Source: a virus. Taken from it: a DNA stretch of 40,099 bases. Location: the IMG/VR virus record IMGVR_UViG_3300013137_000719, positions 1 to 40,099 of that record. One strand, 5' to 3'. Position 1 is the first letter of the stretch, and every line of letters starts with the position of its first letter. Of this stretch, positions 24,201-30,078 are shown one piece after another. Under the pieces are notes generated by a model. It was not told the origin of the DNA and searched no databases. It saw only the letters and a program-made list of their open reading frames with translations. A program made the position numbers and the translations under genes.

Positions 24201-27120
24201 TTATTTCTTCTCGTACTCTTTTTAATTCATCACGACGGTCTTCCAGCATTCCAGAAACAGATTTTCCAGCGTCTTCTAATTCCTTGGGGGTTTTATTCTT
24301 AGCTTCAGCTAAGAACATCCCCCATTCTGTTCTTACCTCTTCCATCGCAGCCGCGTATGCTGCTTGTGACGTAACCCCCTGTAAAAGAGTGGCATTAATA
24401 TATTGAAGAACCGTATTAACTTTTCCACCAAGTATTTCTAGTTCTTGTTTTCTAGTAACACTAGTACCCTCTGCCGCGTTTTCGGCTGCTATTATAGGAA
24501 GCATTGCTTGTATAATTTCTTTCATCTCTTTAAAACGACGGGTAACAGCTTGTTGATTGCCATCTAATTTAATCAATTCTGTTTTAATTCGAATTATAGC
24601 GTCTTCTGCTCCTAGGTTACTAACGCCTAATAAATTCCCGGCTGTTTTAAGATACTCTGTAAGTTGAGTTTGTTGTGCTAAAGTCTCTGTCCCTAAAGAT
24701 AATTGAGTACTAATAGATTCTTCAACTGATTTTAACTTAATACGTTTTTCTTCTAATGCTTGATTCTGTTTAACGTACTCAGCAGATTCTTCTTCTACAG
24801 ATCTTCCAATAGTATCTAGATTATCTTTGATATATTTATAGCTTTCTTTTAAGTTAGCTAAAAGATCATAAACTGCACCTGGTTTTTGATCTACAACATC
24901 TTTAGCCAAGTTTTCTTGTTGAGTTTGTAATTCTCTTAAATTATCCCGTATTTCAACAAAAGACTCTACTGATCGTTTGGTTAATTCATCATATACTTTT
25001 TTTAGTCCATAAATAGCTGCGGTGAGGGTGGCAATAACCGCTAACATAGCCCCGATAGTTGTGCCAATTACAGCCCCTATTGCCAGAGTAGCCCCTGAAA
25101 ACGTATTAGTAATAAACATACCTAAACCAGTAAAAGCCATACGTAATTTAGTAGAATTAACCATAGTGCCTAGGGTTAAAAAGGTACCACCTAATCCACC
25201 TAATCGGCTAATAATTAAACCTATCTCAGATGTCCATAGTTTAAATCCCCAATAAATATTCCAAATAGCTTTTGAAAGAACTCCTCCTGTACCAAAACTA
25301 TTTAAAACGTTAAATAAAGTAATACTTGCTTTTGCTGAGGAGTATGCAATAGTTCGATAAAGTATCCAACCCTCTACAAATTTAGTTAATAAAGGAGAAG
25401 CATAATCAAAGAAAGGTTTGAATCCTCGAATTGTTTCTAATAATTCTTTAATACTAGAAATTGCCCCTTGTAATACAAGAATACCATTACGCATACTATT
25501 AGAAAAACCTTCATTTTCAATAAAAAGACTATTGAAACTATTCTTTAATACTTTAACTTGAAAATCTAATCCCTGAGATTGTGTTAAATATGCAGCCAAA
25601 GCAGCTCTACTTGAACTAATAGAATCTGATTGATATTTAATTAACTCAGCATTTTCGACTAATTTAGCAAAAGTACTAGCAGTTCGTAATTCTAATGTAG
25701 CAAAAGCATCCGAGGCAGTAAAACCTGCGTTCTTTAATCGTAATAATACATCGGTATAACTATTTGTTATTGGATTTAATTGAGTCATATTCAAACCCAA
25801 TTGATAAATACGTTCTTTAAACCTAGCCGTTGGAGCTAGTAAGGTAGAAAAAACCTGTCTTAAACCAGTACCTTGAGTAGAAGCTTTGACCCCTGAATCG
25901 GCTAATACCGCTAAAGAAGATAGCGTATCTTCTAAAGATACATTTGCATTATAAGCGGCTGTTCCCACATAGTTTAAAGATGTATTTAAACCTTCAATAG
26001 AAAGTTTAGATTTATTTGTAGCCGATACTAATTCATTTGTAATTATATCGGTTTTACTAGCATCAATATTATAGGCCCTTAAAACAGTAGTTAAAATTTG
26101 AACGGTATCTGCTAAGGGAGTTAAAGTAGCTGTAGCTAATTGTACAACTGATGTAAAAGCTTGTGTTGCTTCTGTTCCCGATAAACCCGCCTGCCCTAAT
26201 TGTACATAGATATCAGCTAATTCAGCCGAAGTGAATTTAGACTGATTCATCGTTATAGTCAATGATTTTAAGATCTGTTCAAATTCTTTAGTAGTTGTTA
26301 AAGTAATAGCTTGGACGTTTCTTAAAGCTTGGTCAGTTTCTATTAAATTTCTAATTCCTTCTCTAGCTTGATTAAGAGTTAAATTCCATGTTTTCCAAAT
26401 AGTATTGATTAAAGCAATACGGCCAAACATCTGTCCAAAGGGTATCGATAAACCCGTAAGAGCATGGATTAAATTATTATGAGCTAATGCGGTATCATCA
26501 ACGGAAGCCTTAACCAAGGACATCGACTGGGCGTGTCTACGTGCGGGAGCAGCCGTTCCAGACATATTGCTACTTAGGTTATTTAAGGCTGTATTGAGAT
26601 TATTTCTATTCCCCCCGGCTGCTCCTACAGAAGTCTGTAAAGCGTTAAAAGCTTGTGCTACGTTATTAATTAAAGTCTTAGCCCCACGCATATTAGTCTT
26701 TACATTAAGCATTGCTGTGGCTATTGCTTCTAAACGTCTAGCTAAAGTAGAAGAGGTATTCTTATTTAAAGTCCCCATTGCTGTAGCTAATTCGGTTATT
26801 CCAGACATATTCCCTAGTTTAATTCTAGAGAGTTGCTTTAATAACGGAAGCAACTGTGGAAGGGCTGCTGCGAATTTTTCTATACCAGTAATTGTTTTTG
26901 CTGGTATAGAAAAACCTCTAAAGGCTTCTTTTAGTTCAGATACCCCTGTGGCTGCCGGGGTCATATTTCTTTTTAGAGTTGCTAAAGGAGTTGCTAATCT
27001 ATCTAGGTCTTTTTGTAAATTAGTTATTGCTGTTTGAACTTTAGCAAATTCTTCTATTAAGCGTTGAGCCGACGCTTCAATAGTTATGGAAAGTGTGCCT
27101 AAATTGTTTGTACCGGCCAT
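18262..27120 (-). CDS. Tape measure protein (TP901 family), 2952 residues
   Basis: The longest gene in the window. A helical N-terminus (1-230) leads to a TP901/PhageMin_Tail domain at about 235-530 (with ADIYVQLGQAGLSGTEATQAF, split here: ADIYVQLGQ and AGLSGTEATQAF). Hydrophobic segments follow at about 600-700, then a long charged coiled-coil and helical region (about 720-1500, Glu/Lys/Ala-rich). A Gly/Ala/Ser-rich low-complexity stretch covers about 1580-1795, followed by a very hydrophobic segment at about 1795-1817 (AALIAAIVMIIMSFLM) and a helical C-terminal third. It sets tail length during assembly and probably helps DNA cross the envelope. No peptidase or transglycosylase motif was seen. 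A promoter (27219-27227) and AGGA site precede the ATG. Confidence 0.88.
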   Translation of the reverse strand: MAGTNNLGTLSITIEASAQRLIEEFAKVQTAITNLQKDLDRLATPLATLKRNMTPAATGVSELKEAFRGFSIPAKTITGIEKFAAALPQLLPLLKQLSRIKLGNMSGITELATAMGTLNKNTSSTLARRLEAIATAMLNVKTNMRGAKTLINNVAQAFNALQTSVGAAGGNRNNLNTALNNLSSNMSGTAAPARRHAQSMSLVKASVDDTALAHNNLIHALTGLSIPFGQMFGRIALINTIWKTWNLTLNQAREGIRNLIETDQALRNVQAITLTTTKEFEQILKSLTITMNQSKFTSAELADIYVQLGQAGLSGTEATQAFTSVVQLATATLTPLADTVQILTTVLRAYNIDASKTDIITNELVSATNKSKLSIEGLNTSLNYVGTAAYNANVSLEDTLSSLAVLADSGVKASTQGTGLRQVFSTLLAPTARFKERIYQLGLNMTQLNPITNSYTDVLLRLKNAGFTASDAFATLELRTASTFAKLVENAELIKYQSDSISSSRAALAAYLTQSQGLDFQVKVLKNSFNSLFIENEGFSNSMRNGILVLQGAISSIKELLETIRGFKPFFDYASPLLTKFVEGWILYRTIAYSSAKASITLFNVLNSFGTGGVLSKAIWNIYWGFKLWTSEIGLIISRLGGLGGTFLTLGTMVNSTKLRMAFTGLGMFITNTFSGATLAIGAVIGTTIGAMLAVIATLTAAIYGLKKVYDELTKRSVESFVEIRDNLRELQTQQENLAKDVVDQKPGAVYDLLANLKESYKYIKDNLDTIGRSVEEESAEYVKQNQALEEKRIKLKSVEESISTQLSLGTETLAQQTQLTEYLKTAGNLLGVSNLGAEDAIIRIKTELIKLDGNQQAVTRRFKEMKEIIQAMLPIIAAENAAEGTSVTRKQELEILGGKVNTVLQYINATLLQGVTSQAAYAAAMEEVRTEWGMFLAEAKNKTPKELEDAGKSVSGMLEDRRDELKRVREEITPLLKEVDASKAELAKQLGKEEVLPFLEGNIDNLDKALLQLNILDKAGVNVQKIRENYAKLVDLQKQAGTLEGEITQYIATQTKLNDEQLESQNRADKNLQNELAGIKSVSQANEMALDKKLSGMERVREELVKQQKDTPDPAERTRIETELARLTLQMEDLKIVKINERISAETTSLNKMRERLKTVKPDAEASAKLEVDIAEKLLEIERAKNELENASLERQGRINDYAREHKEIISRELQANIKDINAQIAVENTARGDEEEKLALLKREHDLKLKMADTEVERIALNKELKDAEIATAQSAIIHEEKVIQLAQQAIDKANLRRGLNEESRIAAENEIEAAKRTQTEAQKEIENQRLRMKEAGYTEEVARLKEVDITREKIVKTANEEIKAADKLLTQELKQAAILSSILDIKKARVVSTKEENDLAREQYALDKATAERIIEVNNKKLILAEQNLEIRRKELDDKKNSQYEDQVAAASAVEGAEGTVDAIKEIIEAQQTKLKLLDLEYEATAKINDVWREMAKTINDDFAQGITDVMFSGGKVKDVLKSLKKDITDGFKNAFKESIKAKIPLLDKPFKGNILNLGEFVQNNLGTAFQNVASFAGNLFGMFGGGGNGSQGGVGGLFGGILNGIGAIGKGIGSMFGWSQAGGAGGSGGGAGGLMGTIGSMFGGSGGGSNAMSYMGTAANLGSKAMGGSGYSLVGSGLSSMGSLWGSLGSTIDWGSMSMGGFLSGLAGGVGGYGLGPGLAGSLVSTGAIGAGGIGGGVDIAVGGMSAASAATASGAGGAGAAAGGAGSAGAAAGGAGGTGAAGAVGAAAVLGAVLAAAALIAAIVMIIMSFLMKPDYFKMFFKAYKKGVGSAFVGAGGEPLGISKDGGGGVLGRYGIGGMTPTNTGRFTATGQGTAAGGINTHERQMALEEALYLSNPNNTRQRIEDISDAMAAYGVVLASGIKRSKAFEYAQKAVNATLASMVAVGYDLSKLDMESFYGQLARQMGSFKSAVEEFNKTIKKYNDKKKSLDMEFVKDTIRGLTLIFWKEFPAGVDAASHAIRVFREKGTLDIEALRSSIEETMSKVADAIKKITEEPIKFILETGSLQKGLDVMGKAVDSFIKDFFTESILTTISSAVVKEGFLTPVIDQVQFLQEALYKGEITNAEYGDSLRKLFQENLLPNMQVFKDIMKDTFGILSSTLGFPLDMLPSFFKTKPGEDQPANELGYGLTFENDRGIRPKTFTTSYLAFSDVAANIRKLKETSNNLGLAPADWGTKDFVDKEAAQPILDTYMATVLAGIMAMSVERGINMTTGDIELDRLKKDAYEWLFHNKSYTDVYNKKSILYPGIELHIRSYRRITKKGRRPLGASYWFTGNIGGTAIDPQADSQELSFADTESALSLASGGALKKTQYLNDFLTESGVSVEQFTAAANRLFGGRVGRDGQPINVDIGRLTADQITQILNLEEFDGVLAEAKAQLLERIAALGGDVTTALQNLAKEISSAAEFAAVFSAVKQAIEEGFMTADIGETIIAQGLQALKEELPKAIDLEEIYRKALGADGKLNIDLFTRLLTIETTSFTQFVEGIKSAVTTAFTSKNVSAGIDAFTKAVKKSLGDSILEALMESFTNEIFISGIFGPFFDTLDTMMLGYKKGEVALQDILAFIGGALPGLGDTVDAASAALAPLLQQIYDLFADAGFLDAYGDAISSQAKVVQDQLTVAQRWEEIAKSIRDSKNSILFGQGTPQNIRASLFNAQQDLNVKLARYRKETDVGRKQTAASDVITAVNTLFGLATNAGEQLPEYQRTAPGFQTLSHNLLGVLTEIENTAVQGASQVDVLLKQLELLQQIADNTAKAVTPATPETPQTAIVDRRVNLQADPQGLGMAPAVTTDVLTDILDRLRSLVENTAFITVLEKFTQFIEYLTRPESLSGSLMGGTINYYGNIVVNINGTTGDLSLDQVSRAVEGAIIRSVRTGRVGAELRLINQSRG

Positions 27121-27218
27121 AGGTATCTATCCTAAAAAGCTATATTAAATTTAGAATAGATCGCGGTATTAGTTCTTGTTTATATAGTATTTGTATACCA
27201 TCAAAATCTATCAGATTT

Positions 27219-27227
27219 AGTATAACA
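27219..27227 (-). promoter_or_regulatory. Extended -10 promoter before the tape measure gene
   Basis: TG-T-TATACT on the minus strand begins four bases past the stop of the frameshifted chaperone product. A second weaker copy (TG-G-TATACA) lies about 25 nt downstream. It would give the tape measure/hub/tip genes their own transcript with a leader of about 90 nt. Confidence 0.55.
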
Positions 27228-27230
27228 TAT

Positions 27231-27928
27231 TTACTCTTCAATAATTCCAAACTCCTTTATTTGTTTAGGGGTTAAGTTTACTGCCTCTGTAGTTCTTTCG
27301 TTTCCTGAACCCTTCTTTTTAACCTTATCATAAGCATCCGCTTGTCGTTTATAACGCTGGCTTACGGCATCCACGCAAGCGAAAACCTCAGTCTTAGTCA
27401 GACTGAAAATCTCATCTACGGTCCAGCCATACTCAGAGGCTAGTAGGTCTATAATTGACCCTATTGGGTGCTCTTGGGAAAACTTATCTTTTACGGACGA
27501 AGGTTTGGCACTACTGCCGCCACGCCCTCGGGCAGATTTGTTCCCTGAATGTAAGGCATCAGCTTTGCTTGGATCAGATCCAAACGCTGTCTCAATAAAG
27601 GGACGATTACTGCGATGACCTCCGCGATATCAAGATTTTCCTCAACCCAATCAGTCGATTTGCCCATAACAATACTAATAAACATAGTTGCCTTATCGGG
27701 GGCAATCTCAAGCATACGAGTAATAAACCCTAATGCACTGGCATCTGGGGTTCCTAGAATAGGACCAACATCTTGTAGCACACTTTGGATAATATTGATT
27801 AGTTGTAGTTCCTTCTTCCAATTAAGTTTAGGAATCTTAATACGTAAATCTTCTATCGTGGTTACATAAAGTTCAGGTTGAACAAATGTAGCAATATCGT
27901 TCTTAGGGGTTTCTGTTTTGGTTTCCAT
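27231..27928 (-). CDS. Tail assembly chaperone, -1 frameshift extended form (gpGT-like)
   Basis: Slippage by -1 at C-CCT-TTA (27602-27596) fuses the first 111 codons of the shorter chaperone gene to a 121-codon extension (from ATT GAG ACA GCG, through IGSIIDLLASEYGWTVDEIF, to GIIEE) ending at 27231. The total is 232 residues. The extension has no usable start codon of its own and reads as a normal protein (GWTVDEIFSLTKTEVF, then a Lys-rich helix). A -1 extended chaperone immediately upstream of the tape measure gene is a conserved feature of long-tailed phages (lambda gpG/gpGT). The two forms chaperone the tape measure and tail tube during assembly. The frameshift itself is inferred from the heptamer and the open overlapping frame. 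Confidence 0.75.
27491..27928 (-). CDS. Tail assembly chaperone, short form (gpG-like)
   Basis: The 145-residue unshifted product is acidic and helical: IEDLRIKIPKLNWKKELQLI, then ITRMLEIAPDKATMFISIV and DWVEENLDIAEVIAVIVPLL. Helical repeats around 'W-x-x-x-x-x-L' are usual for tail chaperones. The position between tail tube and tape measure genes fits. TAGGAG precedes the ATG. After the slippage site the unshifted frame continues for 34 codons to LRP-stop. Confidence 0.8.
   Translation of the reverse strand: METKTETPKNDIATFVQPELYVTTIEDLRIKIPKLNWKKELQLINIIQSVLQDVGPILGTPDASALGFITRMLEIAPDKATMFISIVMGKSTDWVEENLDIAEVIAVIVPLLRQRLDLIQAKLMPYIQGTNLPEGVAAVVPNLRP
27596..27602 (-). promoter_or_regulatory. 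-1 ribosomal frameshift heptamer C-CCT-TTA
   Basis: In the zero frame the codons read GTC CCT TTA TTG, so C-CCT-TTA fits X-XXY-YYZ exactly (CCC, TTT, A). The -1 frame has no stop from here to 27231, whereas upstream it is closed by TGA codons about 40 nt before. I did not identify the downstream stimulatory structure. Confidence 0.7.
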
Positions 27929-27989
27929 TAATGTATCTCCTATAAAATAAGTTGCAGTCTATTCTGCTACTTTAAACTTGTTCTTTGCC

Positions 27990-28568
27990 TTATGCAGGCG
28001 GATTAGCTTTCACTAATTGGAATAGACGTTGGGTCGCTCCAAGAGTACTTCCACCCCATTTGGTGCTTGTTTCCAATGCAGCATATGAGTAAGGAATCTC
28101 GTGGAGGGCGTCTCCGAATGTTACGGAAAGATCGCCTTGACCTTCAGCGTGCCATAACCTTAGTGTTAAGGTAGCTCCACTGGGCATTGAGTGAATGTAC
28201 TTTACTGCTACATCGGAAACGTTTAGATCTCCACCGAAACCGAAAGTAACCTCATCCCCTGCCGTTGAAACAGCCCCAGCGCCAATCGCTAATGCTAGAT
28301 TATCCATGTCCCATTCAAGACCAGTTACAGTTAGAACGGCGGACTCAGCAGTAACGAACGTAGCAATCTTAGTTGCTGGGTTTCCCTGAACAACATCTAG
28401 ACGAGTACGTGTGACTGCGAAGGTTGCGCCTGAGCTAACCGCACCAACGTCCTGTAGGTCATTTGCCTCTGTTACAGTTCCGACATCTACGGTAATTGCA
28501 CAAAGGTAAAGAATACCTGGGCCAAAGGTCAGATTATCTACATCGTAATTTGGTACGTTAAAAGCCAT
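27990..28568 (-). CDS. Major tail tube protein
   Basis: The 192-residue protein opens MAFNVPNYDVDNLTFGPGIL, followed by a beta-rich core (VGAVSSGATFAVTRTRLDVV, ESAVLTVTGLEWDMDNLALA) and a C-terminal segment DLSVTFGDALHEIPYSYAAL. This resembles HK97/lambda-type tail tube proteins that stack into hexameric rings. The position before the chaperone pair and after the tail-terminator region matches the standard gene order. A GGAGG site about 10 nt upstream of the ATG lies within the end of the 46-codon gene before it, whose stop abuts this ATG. High expression is expected. Confidence 0.75.
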   Translation of the reverse strand: MAFNVPNYDVDNLTFGPGILYLCAITVDVGTVTEANDLQDVGAVSSGATFAVTRTRLDVVQGNPATKIATFVTAESAVLTVTGLEWDMDNLALAIGAGAVSTAGDEVTFGFGGDLNVSDVAVKYIHSMPSGATLTLRLWHAEGQGDLSVTFGDALHEIPYSYAALETSTKWGGSTLGATQRLFQLVKANPPA

Positions 28569-28709
28569 TTATTTCATACCTCCAAAGTAGCCCTTCCACC
28601 GATCAGAAACCCAGTACGGGGCTCCATAGACTATTTTCGGTTGTGCTTTCTTAGGGTAAATCATATCCGGCGTACTCCGAAACTTATTCCACTGAACCTG
28701 TAAGCTCAT
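28569..28709 (-). CDS. 46-residue small protein between Com-like and tail tube genes
   Basis: A 46-codon frame starts at 28709 (MSLQVQWNKFRSTPDMIYPK) and ends immediately before the tail tube ATG. It fills an otherwise unexplained 115-bp gap. The peptide is Tyr/Trp/Lys/Pro-rich (VYGAPYWVSDRWKGYFGG) and looks like real coding sequence. It overlaps the Com-like gene by 26 bp. A shorter start at 28664 with CGGAG upstream is also possible. No family recognised. Confidence 0.5.
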   Translation of the reverse strand: MSLQVQWNKFRSTPDMIYPKKAQPKIVYGAPYWVSDRWKGYFGGMK

Positions 28710-28920
28710 TAATCTCACCACAAGAGCGGCACGTAATCTCAACTAGTTCAGCATTGGTAACTCTAATATATAAATCTCGATACTTGACCCTAATTCTTGA
28801 TCGAGTTTGCTTATCCACAAAGCCTAAAAGACTTCTACAGGCGCGACAACCAAAAGGAATATCATCACAACGTTGCCGTGCTCTATCTAGTTCGCGATCT
28901 TGGTCTATTTGTTCTGGCAT
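28684..28920 (-). CDS. Com-like zinc-ribbon protein
   Basis: The 78-residue protein has two CxxC knuckles, C25-R-A-C28 and C64-R-S-C67, framing a short beta segment: GCRACRSLLGF and VEITCRSCGEINEL. This matches the Mu Com style (xRCxxCxKLL ... IxCxRCxxxN). Com binds RNA and activates translation of the adjacent mom gene in Mu. I start at 28920 because AGGAG lies 7 nt upstream; an in-frame ATG at 28950 would overlap the tail terminator gene. It sits between tail genes, and the small protein gene downstream overlaps it. A structural zinc ribbon is the alternative reading. Confidence 0.6.
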   Translation of the reverse strand: MPEQIDQDRELDRARQRCDDIPFGCRACRSLLGFVDKQTRSRIRVKYRDLYIRVTNAELVEITCRSCGEINELTGSVE

Positions 28921-28922
28921 TT

Positions 28923-29330
28923 CTATGCTCCTATTTTTCGAACTATCCATAAATTACTTAATACATAAAGATAACGTTTTCCATAAATTCCACTTGCGTC
29001 TGTAATCCCATTATCTTCCTTAATTACAAAATTTCCTAAGTCGGTATTATACCGATTATTATTGATTATATCATAGAAAGTTGTATAGACTTTATTAGCC
29101 TCATCTAGACTACTTTCAGAGACGTAATTGGTCTGAAAAAGGTAAGTCTTAACTGGATACTGATCTCGGTTTGGGCTTGAGGTTAATAGGTGGAAGGAGA
29201 TTAAAGGAAAAACTAACTCTTCGTTTAATTGAACCAACTGAGGACGAAAACGGTCCCCTATTAGTGCGTAGAGATTCCCATCATTTTGGGCCTCAAACTT
29301 CAATTTATGTACAATATCTAGATAATCCAT
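28923..29330 (-). CDS. Tail terminator/tail completion protein
   Basis: The 135-residue protein (MDYLDIVHKLKFEAQNDGNL, later QLVQLNEELVFPLISFHLL and SLDEANKVYTTFYDIINNN) resembles DUF3168/gpU-like tail completion proteins that cap the tube and join it to the head. It comes after the HK97-gp10-like gene and before the tail tube gene, the usual position. The ATG overlaps the preceding stop (TAATG). An extended -10 motif lies upstream within the previous gene. Confidence 0.6.
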   Translation of the reverse strand: MDYLDIVHKLKFEAQNDGNLYALIGDRFRPQLVQLNEELVFPLISFHLLTSSPNRDQYPVKTYLFQTNYVSESSLDEANKVYTTFYDIINNNRYNTDLGNFVIKEDNGITDASGIYGKRYLYVLSNLWIVRKIGA

Positions 29331-29941
29331 TATTTTATAACCTTTATTATAGCATTTTGTACTTCTATTAAGGTTCGATTACTTGTTATATCCTCAAATA
29401 AAGCCACCCGTAGAATATTCCGTCCTGCTATTTTCTCTGATCCCAAAAGAACTTGCCAAGCATATTCTTGTAGAGATTGTTTTGGAAGTTCTTTTCCCTC
29501 TTTTCCTGGAGAGTGTGGAGTAACTACCATATTAGGTTCCCCTGTTTCGGGCCATGAAACTCTATTGCTATCTGATATCCCTGGGGGATCAATACTTTTA
29601 GGGTAGCCTACTTCACCTACGACACTATTACCTTCCATACGTACAGTCTTAGTTAGGGTATCTCGTAATTTACCCGTATCAGTTCCTATCATTCCAGGAG
29701 CTAATGCTGTTCCTGGAACCTCTAATCCTGTACGAGCATAGGGATTTGGTTCTGATTTATCCCGAAGAATATCTCCCCAAATTCTATTTTTCGGACCAGA
29801 TAATGCAGTAGTAAGACGTCCATACATAACTGCTGTACTAGAAGTTATAGCACTATGACACTCAGATTTAAGTGCAGTTTCTAAGGTTTTTAATTTAGTG
29901 GATATTTCTTTAATCCCTGTTATTGTTATATTTTTCGCCAA
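29330..29941 (-). CDS. HK97 gp10-like head-tail joining/minor tail protein
   Basis: The 203-residue protein begins with a helical segment (GIKEISTKLKTLETALKSEC), typical of gp10-like proteins, and then contains ARTGLEVPG and GTDTGKLRDTLT, where 'TG.LR.s' is a family hallmark. The start codon is TTG (29941), with AGGAG 9 nt upstream. It completes the head-tail interface or tail terminator region. A 55-residue basic peptide gene overlaps its 5' end in another frame. Confidence 0.6.
   Translation of the reverse strand: MAKNITITGIKEISTKLKTLETALKSECHSAITSSTAVMYGRLTTALSGPKNRIWGDILRDKSEPNPYARTGLEVPGTALAPGMIGTDTGKLRDTLTKTVRMEGNSVVGEVGYPKSIDPPGISDSNRVSWPETGEPNMVVTPHSPGKEGKELPKQSLQEYAWQVLLGSEKIAGRNILRVALFEDITSNRTLIEVQNAIIKVIK
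29346..29354 (-). promoter_or_regulatory. Extended -10 motif before the tail completion gene
   Basis: TG-C-TATAAT on the minus strand, 15 nt before the ATG at 29330 and inside the preceding gene. It matches the other TGnTATAAT elements exactly. Confidence 0.45.
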
Positions 29942-30077
29942 GATCTATATCTCCTAAATTTGATTCATCTTTATTATAACTCTTTTTAGGTATTTTTTTA
30001 CTGTTCTTTTTAGAACGGTTTTTAGCATACCAAGGAGTCCGATTTTTCTTATCGGACTCCTTAAATGTCTTGCCCAT
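29910..30077 (-). CDS. Small basic protein (55 residues) after the glycosyltransferase
   Basis: An ATG at 30077, one base after the glycosyltransferase stop, opens a 55-codon frame: MGKTFKESDKKNRTPWYAKN, then RSKKNSKKIPKKS. It is extremely Lys/Asn/Ser-rich and probably unstructured or nucleic-acid binding. It fills a 137-bp gap and overlaps the next gene by 32 bp. Codons 5-15 lie within a perfect 12-bp hairpin, so the sequence could be constrained by structure rather than by the peptide. Confidence 0.5.
   Translation of the reverse strand: MGKTFKESDKKNRTPWYAKNRSKKNSKKIPKKSYNKDESNLGDIDLGEKYNNNRD
30032..30062 (-). repeat. Perfect 12-bp hairpin just after the glycosyltransferase gene
   Basis: On the minus strand AAGGAGTCCGAT, loop AAGAAAA, ATCGGACTCCTT. 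It starts about 17 bases past the glycosyltransferase stop. There is no T-run on the transcribed side, so it may be an mRNA-stabilising or processing element rather than a terminator. Confidence 0.65.
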
Positions 30078-30078
30078 C

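Noticed and set aside
27500-27565. Alternative slip sites near the end of the short chaperone frame (GGGAACA, GCCAAAC)
   Set aside because: They do not fit X-XXY-YYZ in the zero frame, whereas CCCTTTA at 27602-27596 does and the -1 frame is already open there.
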